A stretch of 64,000 bases of DNA from contig NZ_QUAB01000048.1 of NCBI RefSeq assembly GCF_003387575.1, forward strand, positions 248,001 through 312,000. The letters are read 5' to 3'. The notes under the pieces were generated by a model. It was given only the letters and a program-made list of their open reading frames with translations. It did not search any database and was not told the DNA's origin. Positions 8,588 to 17,139 of this stretch are shown piece after piece. The first letter of the stretch is position 1, and each line of letters opens with the position of its first letter. The position numbers were made by a program, and so were the translations under genes. The DNA is from Microbacterium bovistercoris. GTDB lineage: Bacteria; Actinomycetota; Actinomycetes; Actinomycetales; Microbacteriaceae.

Positions 8588-9985
8588 TCAGTCGACGACG
8601 GTCGCGGCGGCCAGCGTCGCCCCGTCGCCGGGGTGGATGAGCACGAGCGAACCGCCGTGGCGGTCGTTCGTGTACGGCTCGAGAGGCAGGTCAGCGGCGA
8701 AGCGCAACCGCACGTGCCCGATCTCGTTCACGGCCAGCACGGATGCCGGTTCGCGGGCCAGGGTCTCCAGGTCGCGGCGGTCGAGCACCTCGGCGATCAG
8801 CGCCTGCACGGTCGCGGTGCCGTGCTTGGCGAGCACCTTCGCGCCGGCGATGACCTCGCGCTGGTCCAGCTGGAACAGCTCGACCACCGCCTCGCGGCGT
8901 CCTACCGGTGCGGTGCCCGCGGCGGTGATCACGGCGCCGCGCGCGGCATCCAGCTCATGGGCGAGTGTCAGCGTGACCGACTGCGGCGCTGTCGCGGCGT
9001 CCGCCGGCTCGCCGGCGACGAGGATGCCGGTGACCGTCGTGCCGTGCCCGCCGGGGAACACCTCGACCCGGTCGCCCACGCTCACCGAACCGGACGAGAT
9101 GCGCCCCGCGAAACCACGGAAGTCGCGGTAGCGCTCGGGGTTCGGGGTCTCGGGCGAGAGTCCGCCCTGCGGGCGCAGCACGAGCTGCACCGGCAGTCGG
9201 AGATCGGATGCCGCGGAGTCGGTCTCGTCGGCGCTGGGCAGCGTCTCGAGCAGCTGGATCAGCGTGTCGCCGTTGTACCAGGGCGTGCGCTCGGAGCGCT
9301 CGACGATGTTGTCCCCCTCGAGCGCCGAGACCGGCAGCACGTGGATGCCTCGCAGGCCCAGCTGCTCGGCGACGCGCTCCGCCTCGAGTTCGATCTCGAG
9401 GAAGCGGTCCTCGTCGAAGCCGATCAAGTCGATCTTGTTCACCGCGATGATCACGTGCGGCACACGCAGCAGCGAGGCGACGGCGAGGTGCCGGCGGGTC
9501 TGCTCCACGACACCCTTGCGGGCATCGACGAGCACGACGACGGCATCCGCGGTCGCGGCGCCGGTGACCATGTTGCGGGTGTACTGCACGTGCCCAGGGC
9601 AGTCGGCGAGGATGAAACTGCGCCGGTCGGTGGCGAAGTAGCGGTAGGCCACGTCGATCGTGATGCCCTGCTCGCGCTCGGCCCGCAGGCCGTCGGTGAG
9701 CAGCGCGAAGTCGAAGTCGCCGTGCGCGAAGCCCCGCTGCCGGCTGGTGGCCTGCACCTGCTCGAGCTGGTCGGCGAGGATCGCCTTCGCGTCGTGCAGC
9801 AGCCGGCCGACCAGGGTCGACTTGCCGTCGTCGACAGAGCCCGCGGTCGCGAACCGGAACAGGGTCGCACGCCCTTCGTCTCGTCGCTGCGCTCCTCGCT
9901 CAGGACCCGGGGGAAGTCCCCCCTCCGCGGCTCCTGAGCGAGCGGAGCGAGACGAAGGACGTCCGGTCACGTTGTCGATGGTCAT
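8588..9985 (-). CDS. cysN: Sulfate adenylyltransferase subunit 1 (GTPase)
   Basis: 465 aa. EF-Tu-like GTPase: P-loop GSVDDGKST near residues 49-57, switch region with GITIDVAYRYF, DCPGH and NKID. It couples GTP hydrolysis to APS formation by CysD. There is no fused CysC kinase, matching the APS-reducing CysH next door. The N-terminal ~40 residues (TGRPSSRSARSGAAEGG and PPGPERGAQRRDEGRA) are low-complexity and come from an inverted pair of repeat B, not from the enzyme fold. ATG 9985 overlaps the cysD stop (TGATG). Confidence 0.93.
   Translation of the reverse strand: MTIDNVTGRPSSRSARSGAAEGGLPPGPERGAQRRDEGRATLFRFATAGSVDDGKSTLVGRLLHDAKAILADQLEQVQATSRQRGFAHGDFDFALLTDGLRAEREQGITIDVAYRYFATDRRSFILADCPGHVQYTRNMVTGAATADAVVVLVDARKGVVEQTRRHLAVASLLRVPHVIIAVNKIDLIGFDEDRFLEIELEAERVAEQLGLRGIHVLPVSALEGDNIVERSERTPWYNGDTLIQLLETLPSADETDSAASDLRLPVQLVLRPQGGLSPETPNPERYRDFRGFAGRISSGSVSVGDRVEVFPGGHGTTVTGILVAGEPADAATAPQSVTLTLAHELDAARGAVITAAGTAPVGRREAVVELFQLDQREVIAGAKVLAKHGTATVQALIAEVLDRRDLETLAREPASVLAVNEIGHVRLRFAADLPLEPYTNDRHGGSLVLIHPGDGATLAAATVVD
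9874..9956. repeat. Repeat family B, inverted pair inside cysN 5' end
   Basis: A longer family B copy runs 9874-9903 and its inverted partner 9933-9956, flanking a G/C-rich loop. The whole unit is translated in CysN. Confidence 0.8.
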
Positions 9986-10941
9986 CAGAAGTACCCGTCC
10001 TTCTTGCGGTCCTCCATGGCGGCCTCGCTGATGCGGTCGTCCGCCCTGGTCGCGCCGCGCTCGGTGATGGTCGAGCGGGCGACCTCGGCGACGACGGATG
10101 CGGCATCCGCAGCATCCGATTCCACGGCGCCCGTGCAGCTCATGTCGCCGACCGTGCGGTAGCGCACGACGCGGCGCTCGACCTGCTCGTCAGGGCGGGG
10201 CTGCGATACCTCGCCGACCGCGCGCCACATGCCGTCGCGCCGGAACACGTCACGCTCGTGCGCGAAGTACAGCGGCGGCAGCGGGATGCCCTCACGCTCG
10301 ATGTAGCTCCACACGTCGAGCTCGGTCCAGTTCGAGATCGGGAACGCGCGCACGTGCTGACCGGGCAGGTGGCGGCCGTTGTACAGGCTCCACAGCTCGG
10401 GACGCTGGTTGCGCGGGTCCCACTGCCCGAACTCGTCGCGCAGCGAGATGATGCGCTCCTTGGCGCGGGCCTTGTCCTCGTCGCGGCGCGCACCGCCGAA
10501 GACGGCGTCGTGCCGGCCGAGCGCGATCGCGTCGAGCAGCGGCTGCGTCTGCAGCGGGTTGCGGGTGCCGTCGGGCCGCTCGGCGAGGCGGCCGTCGTCG
10601 ATGTAGTCCTGCACCCGCGCGACCTCGAGGGTCAGCCCGAGGCGCCGCACGGTCTCGTCGCGGAACGCGATCACCTCGGGGAAGTTGTGCCCGGTGTCCA
10701 CGTGCAGCACGGGGAAGGGCACCCGGCCCGGCGCGAAGGCCTTGGTGGCCAGGTGCAGCACGAGCACGGAGTCCTTGCCGCCGGAGAACAGCAGCACGGG
10801 GCGCTCGAACTCGGCGACGACCTCGCGGATGATGTGGATCGCCTCGGCCTCGAGCAGGTCGAGGGCGCTGAGTCCAGTGGGACGCGTTTCGTCTCGCTCC
10901 GCTCGCTCAACGACCGGGGAGGAAGTGGTGTCAGTGCTCAT
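9985..10941 (-). CDS. cysD: Sulfate adenylyltransferase subunit 2
   Basis: 318 aa. PP-loop ATP pyrophosphatase motif LLFSGGKDSVLVLH near residues 48-61, and the conserved HVDTGHNFPEVI, FGGARRDEDKARAKER and C-terminal EDRKKDGYF. With CysN it makes adenosine 5'-phosphosulfate from sulfate and ATP. Start ATG 10941 overlaps the cysH stop (ATGA). The residues VVERAERDETRPTG near 10-23 derive from a repeat-B copy at 10887-10910. A longer frame upstream lies over cysH and is not coding. Confidence 0.95.
   Translation of the reverse strand: MSTDTTSSPVVERAERDETRPTGLSALDLLEAEAIHIIREVVAEFERPVLLFSGGKDSVLVLHLATKAFAPGRVPFPVLHVDTGHNFPEVIAFRDETVRRLGLTLEVARVQDYIDDGRLAERPDGTRNPLQTQPLLDAIALGRHDAVFGGARRDEDKARAKERIISLRDEFGQWDPRNQRPELWSLYNGRHLPGQHVRAFPISNWTELDVWSYIEREGIPLPPLYFAHERDVFRRDGMWRAVGEVSQPRPDEQVERRVVRYRTVGDMSCTGAVESDAADAASVVAEVARSTITERGATRADDRISEAAMEDRKKDGYF
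10887..10910. repeat. Repeat family B, single copy inside cysD 5' end
   Basis: A family B arm (TTTCGTCTCGCT ... CGCTCAA) encoding ERAERDE near the CysD N-terminus. Confidence 0.7.
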
Positions 10942-11681
10942 ACGTGAAGCCCGCATTCTGTCTTCGCCTGTCCGGCCCAGCGGCCGGAGCGGGGGTCTTC
11001 GCCGGGGGCGACCGGCTTGGTGCACGGCTGGCATCCGATCGACGGGTATCCGAAGTCGACCAGCAGGTTGACCGGCGCCTTGTGCTCCGCGGCGTAGGCG
11101 AGCACGTCGTCGAAGCTCCAGGCCGCGACAGGATTCACCTTGACCAGGCCGTTGCGCTCGTCGAAGGTCACCAGCGGCGTGTTCGTGCGGGTCGGCGCCT
11201 CGTCGCGACGCACGCCCGTGAACCACAGCTCGTAGCCCCCGAGGGCCTCCCGCAGCGGGGCGACCTTGCGGCGAGCGCAGCACAGCGCCGCGTCGCGCTC
11301 GAACAGCTTCGCGCCGAACTCGGCGTCCTGTTCGGCGACGGTCTGCTCGGGCGTGACATCCACGATGCGCACGTCGAGGGCCCTCGCGACCTCGTCGCGC
11401 GTGGCGTAGGTCTCGGTGAAGTGGTAGCCGGTGTCGAGGAACAGCACGTCGACGCCGGGCAGCTGCTCCGCGACGAGGTGCGGCAGTGCGGCATCCGCCA
11501 TCGAGCAGGCGACCGCCGCGGCCTCGGCGCCGAAGTGGCGCGCCACCCAGGCCACGACCTCGGCGGCGGATGCCTCGTGATCGGTCAGGCTGCCGAGCTC
11601 GGCGTTGCCCTGCTCGGCGAGCGCCGCGAGCTCCTCGCGGGTGCGCCTGGTCTGCACGCGGGGAGCGAGGCTGACGCTCAT
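10938..11681 (-). CDS. cysH: Adenylyl-sulfate (APS) reductase
   Basis: 247 aa. Reduces APS to sulfite with thioredoxin-type reductants. The [4Fe-4S] cysteine pattern of APS (not PAPS) reductases is present: CC in ALCCARRKVAPL and CQPC in SIGCQPCTKPV. The catalytic KTECGLH is at the C-terminus. The cluster-containing form agrees with the absence of an APS kinase here. Start ATG 11681 overlaps the sulfite reductase stop by 4 nt, so it is translationally coupled. Confidence 0.94.
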   Translation of the reverse strand: MSVSLAPRVQTRRTREELAALAEQGNAELGSLTDHEASAAEVVAWVARHFGAEAAAVACSMADAALPHLVAEQLPGVDVLFLDTGYHFTETYATRDEVARALDVRIVDVTPEQTVAEQDAEFGAKLFERDAALCCARRKVAPLREALGGYELWFTGVRRDEAPTRTNTPLVTFDERNGLVKVNPVAAWSFDDVLAYAAEHKAPVNLLVDFGYPSIGCQPCTKPVAPGEDPRSGRWAGQAKTECGLHV

Positions 11682-13396
11682 TGCAGTGCCTCCTCATCCG
11701 CTCTGTGCGCCCACTGCGCGAAGCTCTCGCCGTCGGCGCGGTCCGCGAGGTAGCGGCGGATGACGCGCTCGGCGTAGTCCGCGATGCCGTCGGCGGGCAC
11801 CTTGAGGCCGCGCACGGTGCGGCCGAGGCCCGCCTCGTCGCGGCCGACGCCGGCGAGACCGCCGCCGAGGTGCACCTGGTAGCCGGGCACCTGCTCGCCG
11901 TCGATCGTGACCAGCTGGCCCTTCAGCCCGATGTCCGCGACCTGGATGCGGGCGCAGGAGTTCGGGCATCCGTTCACGTGCAGAGTGATCGGACGGCCGA
12001 TCTCGGGCTCGAGCGCCCCGAGGCGCTCCTCGAGCTGCTCGATCGCCTGGGCCGCGTTGACCTTGGTCTCGACGATCGCGAGCTTGCAGTACTCGATCCC
12101 GGTGCAGGCGATCGTTCCGCGACGGAACAGGCTGGGCCGCGACGACAGGCCGATCGCGTCGAGTCCGGCGACGAGGCCGTCGACCTCGTCCTCCGGCACG
12201 TCCAGCACCAGCAGCTTCTGATGCGGCGTGGTGCGGATGCGGCGGGAGCCGTGCACCTCGGCGAGGTCGGCCAGCGCGGTGAGCGTCGTGCCCGACACGC
12301 GGCCGACGAGCGGAGCGGCGCCGACGTAGAAGCGGCCGTCCTTCTGCCGGTGGATTCCGACGTGGTCGCCGATCGTGGTCGGTGTGGGGGCCGCGGGGCC
12401 GTCGGGCAGCGGCGAGCCGAGGTACTCGTTCTCGAGCACCTCGCGGAACTTCTCCACACCCCAGTCCGCGAGCAGGAACTTCAGCCGGGCCTTGTTGCGC
12501 AGCCGGCGGTAGCCGTAGTCGCGGAAGATCTGGGTGACGCCGTGCCACACCTCGCCGACCCGCTCCGGGACCACGAAGGCGCCGAGGCGCTCACCCAGAC
12601 GGGGCACCGCGGCGAGCGCACCGCCCACCCAGATGTCGTAGCCGATCCCGAGCTCGGGATGCTCGACGGCGACGAAGGCGCAGTCGTTGATCTCGTGCAC
12701 GACGTCCTGGCTGGGGTGGCCCGTGATCGCCGTCTTGTACTTGCGGGGCAGATTCGCCAGCGTCGGGTCGCCGATGAAGCGGTCCGCGATCTCGCGGATC
12801 TGCGGCGTGGGGTCGATGATCTCGTCGGCGGCGATGCCGGCCACCGGCGAGCCGAGGATGACGCGCGGCACGTCGCCGCAGGCCTCGGTGGTGCTCAGCC
12901 CGACCGCTTCGAGACGGCGCCAGATCTCGGGCACGTCCTCGACCTGCACCCAGTGCAGCTGCACGTTCTGCCGGTCGGTGAGATCGGCACTGTCGCGGGC
13001 GAACTCCGTGGAGATCCCGCCGATCACGCGGAGCTGCTCGGTGGTCAGCTGTCCGCCGTCGATGCGGACCCGCAGCATGAAGTACTCGTCCTCGAGCTCG
13101 TGCGGCTCGAGCTGGGCGGTGCGTCCACCGTCGATGCCGGGCTTGCGCTGCGTGTAGAGCCCCCACCAGCGGAACCGGCCGTGCAGATCCGTGGGATCGA
13201 TCGAGGCGAAGCCGCCCTTCGCATAGACCTGCTCGATGCGCTCTCGCACGTTCAGCCCGCCGTCGGCGAGCTTGAACTCCTCGTTGGCGTTCAGCGGCTC
13301 GTTGCCGTCGACCGCCCACTGGCCGTGCGGCTTGGACGGCGCGCGCGAAGTGCGCGTCCTCGCCCCGCGAACGGGTGCCTGCTGTTCGACGGTCAT
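11678..13396 (-). CDS. Ferredoxin-dependent sulfite reductase, NirA-like
   Basis: 572 aa, first gene of the sulfur operon. Contains the duplicated siroheme/[4Fe-4S] fold. Cluster cysteines occur in IACTGIEYCKLAIVE and HVNGCPNSCARIQ near residues 428 and 472. Siroheme/anion-binding Arg/Lys segments include LTDRQNVQLHW and LPRKYKTAITG. RWWGLYTQRKPG and TTEACGDVPR recall the Tyr and Cys that are covalently linked in mycobacterial NirA (known for that protein, inferred here). It reduces sulfite to sulfide using ferredoxin; fdxA and fprA lie downstream. ATG 13396 is preceded by GGAGGA; an upstream in-frame start at 13435 lacks support. Confidence 0.92.
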   Translation of the reverse strand: MTVEQQAPVRGARTRTSRAPSKPHGQWAVDGNEPLNANEEFKLADGGLNVRERIEQVYAKGGFASIDPTDLHGRFRWWGLYTQRKPGIDGGRTAQLEPHELEDEYFMLRVRIDGGQLTTEQLRVIGGISTEFARDSADLTDRQNVQLHWVQVEDVPEIWRRLEAVGLSTTEACGDVPRVILGSPVAGIAADEIIDPTPQIREIADRFIGDPTLANLPRKYKTAITGHPSQDVVHEINDCAFVAVEHPELGIGYDIWVGGALAAVPRLGERLGAFVVPERVGEVWHGVTQIFRDYGYRRLRNKARLKFLLADWGVEKFREVLENEYLGSPLPDGPAAPTPTTIGDHVGIHRQKDGRFYVGAAPLVGRVSGTTLTALADLAEVHGSRRIRTTPHQKLLVLDVPEDEVDGLVAGLDAIGLSSRPSLFRRGTIACTGIEYCKLAIVETKVNAAQAIEQLEERLGALEPEIGRPITLHVNGCPNSCARIQVADIGLKGQLVTIDGEQVPGYQVHLGGGLAGVGRDEAGLGRTVRGLKVPADGIADYAERVIRRYLADRADGESFAQWAHRADEEALQ

Positions 13397-13486
13397 GATC
13401 GCTCTCCTCCGGCGATGCGTCGGGGGCATCACCACGAGGACACGCTAGACAGCCGGATCGCGCAGGGGAACTGCGGAATGACTTAT

Positions 13487-13513
13487 GGCGTCAAGCCCCG
13501 TCACGCCCCGTCA
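13487..13513 (-). promoter_or_regulatory. Tandem TGACGGGGC motifs upstream of the sulfur operon
   Basis: On the minus strand TGACGGGGC occurs twice 10 bp apart (13505-13513, 13495-13503), followed by TTGACGCC (13487-13494). One helical turn spacing suggests a regulator site near the promoter of the sulfite reductase operon. Confidence 0.4.
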
Positions 13514-13550
13514 TGCTTCGAAAGAAAAGCGATTCAGAAGCGCTCGCGTG

Positions 13551-14231
13551 CTATTCGTGCGCGCGGATTAGTTGTGCGGACGCCGCGCTGAAACGCTCTA
13601 GAACGAGTCCGACGAGCTCGGCGGGCGGTTCGGAACCGTCCAGCAGCGGCTTCGACGTCGGATGCCCCTCCGACCGCTTGCGGGTCAAGTCGTAGAAGTA
13701 CCCGTGCGCGAGCAGGTACGTCGACACGACGGCACCCGGATGCTCGTCGAGCAGCGCCCCCAGTTCGGGTTCGCGGGCGGCGAGATAGCCGATGCGGACG
13801 GGCCTGCCGAGCCGCGTCGCGAACTGCTCCGCCATCCCCTCCGCATCGACCGCGGAGCGGTCGTCGCGGGAACCGGCGACAGCGATCACGACGTCGTCCC
13901 CCGGCGGCAGACGTCGCGCCAGCACCTCGGCGAGACGCGGATCCGGCCCGAGAGGGTCGGCGACGACCGCATCCGCCCGCCCTGCGACGATCCCGTGCAG
14001 GTCGTGGAAGACGTGGAAGCCGCTGGACAGCAGCAGCGGGACGACCACGACCGGCCCCTCGATCGCGGCGAGCGCCGCGCCGGCATCCGGTTCCTGCACG
14101 TCGACGAACGCCTCGTGCACCTCGAGGGCCGGCGCAGCGGCGCGCACCGCGGCGACGAGCGAGCGCACATCGGCGGCGCCCTGGGTGTCGGAGGTGCCGT
14201 GCGAGACGGCGAGCAGTGCGGGCTGGGCCAT
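13551..14231 (-). CDS. Sirohydrochlorin chelatase, CbiX/SirB family
   Basis: 226 aa. Inserts ferrous iron (or cobalt) into sirohydrochlorin. N-terminal LLAVSHGTSDTQG carries the conserved SHG histidine, and HVFHDLHGIV and LLAHGYFYD supply further metal-site histidines of the tandem-domain chelatase. With cobA it covers two of three siroheme steps; the precorrin-2 dehydrogenase is not in the window. ATG 14231 fits the family N-terminus; GTG 14237 is an alternative two codons upstream. It lies upstream of the sulfite reductase and in the same direction, separated by the 154 nt promoter region. Confidence 0.88.
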   Translation of the reverse strand: MAQPALLAVSHGTSDTQGAADVRSLVAAVRAAAPALEVHEAFVDVQEPDAGAALAAIEGPVVVVPLLLSSGFHVFHDLHGIVAGRADAVVADPLGPDPRLAEVLARRLPPGDDVVIAVAGSRDDRSAVDAEGMAEQFATRLGRPVRIGYLAAREPELGALLDEHPGAVVSTYLLAHGYFYDLTRKRSEGHPTSKPLLDGSEPPAELVGLVLERFSAASAQLIRAHE

Positions 14232-14254
14232 CCTCACAGACTAGGGGGTGTCAC

Positions 14255-14330
14255 AGCTGCAGGCAGGATCACTACAGGCAGGCGGGTCGCCGCCGATCAT
14301 GCCTGCGCCCGTGATCGCCGCCTGCAGGCG
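14255..14330. repeat. CTGCAG-rich intergenic repeat, locus 1
   Basis: CTGCAGGCAGG at 14257, CAGGCAGGCGG nearby and GCCGCCTGCAGGC at 14317-14329 form partly self-complementary units after the lysR stop. Related blocks are at 25055 and 46864. Confidence 0.5.
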
Positions 14331-14351
14331 TGACCGGGCTCCCCGGTGCGA

Positions 14352-15269
14352 TCAGGACGGGCGCTCCACGGCGACCTCGATCAGCTCACGGCTGGTGGGC
14401 GACAGGTCACGGACCCCGCCGCGCCACAGTGCGGTGATCGGGCGCAGCAGCGGAGCATCCGCCAGCGGCACCTCGATCATACGGCCGAGGCGGATGTCGT
14501 CGGCGACCGCCAGTCGGGAGAGCACGGCCGGTCCGAGCCCCTCGGCGACGGCGGAGCGCACCGCGGCCGTCGTCGACAGCACCGCGACCGGCTCGGCCGG
14601 GTCGCGATACAGCCGGGAGCGCACCTCGTCGTCCCAGGCCCGTCGGGTGCCACTGCCGGGCTCACGCGCGACCAGCGGAGCGTCCGCAACGGCCTCGAGC
14701 GTCACGCGCTGGTTCGCCCACGGATGCCCCGGCGCGACGACCACGGCGAGCTCGTCCTGCCCGACCGTGGTGTGCGAGAGCCCCGGCGGGATCATCGACG
14801 ACTCGATCACGCCCAGCTCCGCGCGCCCGCTGCGCACCAGCTCCTCGACTTCGACGCTGTTGGCGGTGAGCAGCCGCACCGCAGTCGGCACCCGGCCCGC
14901 GAGCACCTGGCGCTCCCGCAGTGCCACCAGCCAGCGGGGCACCATGTGGGCTGCGACGGTCTGACTGGCCGCCACCGTGAGCTCGCGGCGGCGCGCATCG
15001 CGGAGGGTCTCCACCCCGGCGCGGAAGCGCTCCGCGCCGGCGAGCACGTCCGCCGCCCAGGTCGCGACGGTCTCGCCCTCCGGCGTGGGCACGACGCCCT
15101 GCGGCGTGCGCAGGAACAGCTCCATGCCGAGCATCCGCTCGACTCCCCGCAGCCGGGTGGACGCGGACTGCTGCGAGATCCCGCACTCCCGGGCGGCGGC
15201 CGAGATCGAGCCGGTCCGCAGCGCGGCGACCAGCAGCTCGAGCGCGTCGAGGTCGGGAACGTCGCGCAT
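14352..15269 (-). CDS. LysR-family transcriptional regulator
   Basis: 305 aa. N-terminal winged HTH (LDALELLVAALRTGSISAAARECGIS... QQSASTRLRGVERMLG, residues ~6-45) and a C-terminal periplasmic-binding-like effector domain. Start ATG 15269 is preceded by GGGAGG. It is divergent from the YeiH-type transporter with about 80 nt between starts, the usual arrangement for a LysR protein and its target (YeiE/YeiH in enterobacteria). The effector is unknown; given the sulfur block next to it, a sulfur compound is a reasonable guess. Confidence 0.88.
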   Translation of the reverse strand: MRDVPDLDALELLVAALRTGSISAAARECGISQQSASTRLRGVERMLGMELFLRTPQGVVPTPEGETVATWAADVLAGAERFRAGVETLRDARRRELTVAASQTVAAHMVPRWLVALRERQVLAGRVPTAVRLLTANSVEVEELVRSGRAELGVIESSMIPPGLSHTTVGQDELAVVVAPGHPWANQRVTLEAVADAPLVAREPGSGTRRAWDDEVRSRLYRDPAEPVAVLSTTAAVRSAVAEGLGPAVLSRLAVADDIRLGRMIEVPLADAPLLRPITALWRGGVRDLSPTSRELIEVAVERPS

Positions 15270-15351
15270 CGCACCTCCCACAGCCTCAGCCTGTACCCCT
15301 ACCCACGATAGCCGTCTACCGGTCGGCGCCGAGGCCGGGAACGCTGGAATC

Positions 15352-16413
15352 ATGCTCTTCTCGCCCGCGCAGACCCTGCCGCAGCGGCTCGCCCGGCGCG
15401 GCGCCGAGGTGCTCCCCGGCGTGCTCGTCACGGCCGGCATCGCGGTGCTCGCCACCGGAATCGGCACCCTCGTCCCGGTGCTCGGCTCCGCCGTGCCGGC
15501 GATCATCATCGGTGTGCTGCTGTCGCTGCTGCGCGGACGGATGCTGCCAGAGCGGGCGGACGCCCGCATCGCGCCGGGCATCGGGTATTCGAGCAGGTTC
15601 CTGCTGCAGCTGGCCGTGGTGCTGCTGGGCGTGCAGCTGTCGATCGGCAGCATCGTGCAGGTTGGAGTCGAGTCCCTGCCGATCATGCTGACGACGCTGG
15701 CCGTCTGCCTGCTCGGCGCGTGGTGGATCGGCAGGGCGATGCGGGTGGAGAGCCGGCTGCGCACCCTGATCGGCGTGGGCACCGGCATCTGCGGAGCATC
15801 CGCCATCGCCGCGGTCTCACCGGTGATCGGCGCTGCCAGCGCCGAGATCGCCTACGCCGTCTCGACGATCTTCCTGTTCAACATCCTCGCTGTCGTGCTG
15901 TTCCCCCTGATCGGGCACGCCCTGGACCTGGACCCGCACACGTTCGGACTGCTGGCCGGCACCGCGATCAACGACACCAGCTCGGTGGTCGCCGCCGCGA
16001 GTGTGTTCAGCACGGCGGCGCTCGGCTTCGCCGTCGTGGTCAAGCTGGTGCGCACCCTGATGATCATCCCGATCAGCATCGGCCTGTCGGTGATCGAGGC
16101 GCGGAGGGATGCCGGTGGCGAGCGCCTCACCGGACGCCGTATCGCGACCCTCGTGCCGTGGTTCCTGATCGGCTTCGTGATCGTCGCCGTGATCAATTCT
16201 CTTGGCGTCATCCCGCAGGGCCCGCGCGACTTCCTGGTGCAGGCGAGCATCTTCCTGATCGCGATGGCCCTGGCCGGCATCGGCCTGTCCACCGACATCC
16301 CGGCCCTGCGTCGCGCGGGCTGGCGTCCACTCGCCCTCGGCGGGATCCTCTGGGCACTGGTGACGCTGACATCGCTCGCGACGATCGCGGTGACAGGGGC
16401 GCTCGGGTTCTGA
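15352..16413 (+). CDS. Putative sulfate exporter family (YeiH/UPF0324) membrane protein
   Basis: 353 aa with about ten hydrophobic helices, beginning after a short basic N-terminus. The family signature GVGTGICGASAIAAVSPVIGA is near residues 140-160, and GTAINDTSSVVAA follows near 205. Members are predicted anion exporters or channels. It is divergent from the LysR gene, its likely regulator. Start ATG 15352; no strong ribosome binding site is visible. Direction of transport and substrate are not established by the sequence. Confidence 0.85.
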   Translation: MLFSPAQTLPQRLARRGAEVLPGVLVTAGIAVLATGIGTLVPVLGSAVPAIIIGVLLSLLRGRMLPERADARIAPGIGYSSRFLLQLAVVLLGVQLSIGSIVQVGVESLPIMLTTLAVCLLGAWWIGRAMRVESRLRTLIGVGTGICGASAIAAVSPVIGAASAEIAYAVSTIFLFNILAVVLFPLIGHALDLDPHTFGLLAGTAINDTSSVVAAASVFSTAALGFAVVVKLVRTLMIIPISIGLSVIEARRDAGGERLTGRRIATLVPWFLIGFVIVAVINSLGVIPQGPRDFLVQASIFLIAMALAGIGLSTDIPALRRAGWRPLALGGILWALVTLTSLATIAVTGALGF

Positions 16414-16451
16414 CGGTCCGCGAGGCGCGAGAAGGCCGGACAGCGCGCCGG

Positions 16452-17036
16452 TCAGCGCCTCGACGCGTCGATGAGCAGCGCGAGATGCCTGCCTGCGACG
16501 AGCAGCGGCTCCTGCGTCCGGAAGACCTGGGCGGAGAGCTCCGCGCCCTCGAGCGTGTTGATGACCGTGCAGGCGAGTTCGCGAGCGTCACCCTCGGAGA
16601 ATCCCGCTGCGCGCAGTCTGTCCGCGGCGAGCTCCTGCCAGTTCCGGAACACGCGCGCGACCGCCGCCTCGATCGCCGGAACCCGCCCCGTGGTCTCGAG
16701 GGCGGTGGCGCTGATCGGACAGCCGTCGGTCCAGCCCGACGCCTCGAGATGTTCGGCCAGCGAACGGGCACACGCCTCGACGGCCTGCGCCGGATCGTCC
16801 GCCCTCGCCAGTGAGTCGGCCAGGATTCCGGCGAACTCGCGATCGCCCTGATCGATCGCCGCGATCGCCAGCTCCTCCTTCCCGCCCGGGAAGAAGTGGT
16901 AGACCGAGCCCAGCGTGGCTCCCGCCTCGGTCGCGATCTGCTTGACTCCCGCACCCTCGAAGCCGCGCTGCTGCATCATGCGGGTGGCCGCCAGCACGAT
17001 GCGCTCGCGGGTGCTCTGGCCGGTTCTGGTCGACAT
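16452..17036 (-). CDS. TetR-family regulator, LmrA/YxaF type
   Basis: 194 aa. HTH at residues ~10-55 (TRERIVLAATRMMQQRGF ... TLGSVYHFFPGGKEELA), the YHFF-GGKEEL form typical of the LmrA/YxaF subfamily. The C-terminal half (GCPISATALE, ACTVINTLEGAELSA) binds a small ligand, often a drug or flavonoid-like compound. It is divergent from the imine reductase-like gene across two matching inverted repeats and probably represses itself and that gene. Confidence 0.9.
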   Translation of the reverse strand: MSTRTGQSTRERIVLAATRMMQQRGFEGAGVKQIATEAGATLGSVYHFFPGGKEELAIAAIDQGDREFAGILADSLARADDPAQAVEACARSLAEHLEASGWTDGCPISATALETTGRVPAIEAAVARVFRNWQELAADRLRAAGFSEGDARELACTVINTLEGAELSAQVFRTQEPLLVAGRHLALLIDASRR

Positions 17037-17053
17037 ACCGTCGAGCTTATCGA

Positions 17054-17125
17054 TAGAACGTTCGTTTCAGCGTTGCGGATGCCGCGCGCGTACTGCTACG
17101 GTCTTCTTCTTGATAGAACGTTCTA
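17054..17125. promoter_or_regulatory. Two TAGAACGTTCTA-type operators between tetR and the reductase gene
   Basis: TAGAACGTTCG at 17054-17064 and the perfect palindrome TAGAACGTTCTA at 17114-17125, one near each divergent start. Likely sites for the adjacent TetR repressor. Confidence 0.75.
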
Positions 17126-17139
17126 ATGAGGAGCTGCAC

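Noticed and set aside
6494..10910. CRISPR or insertion-sequence origin of the dispersed repeats
   Set aside because: The copies are irregularly spaced without unique spacers, cas genes, transposase or target duplications.
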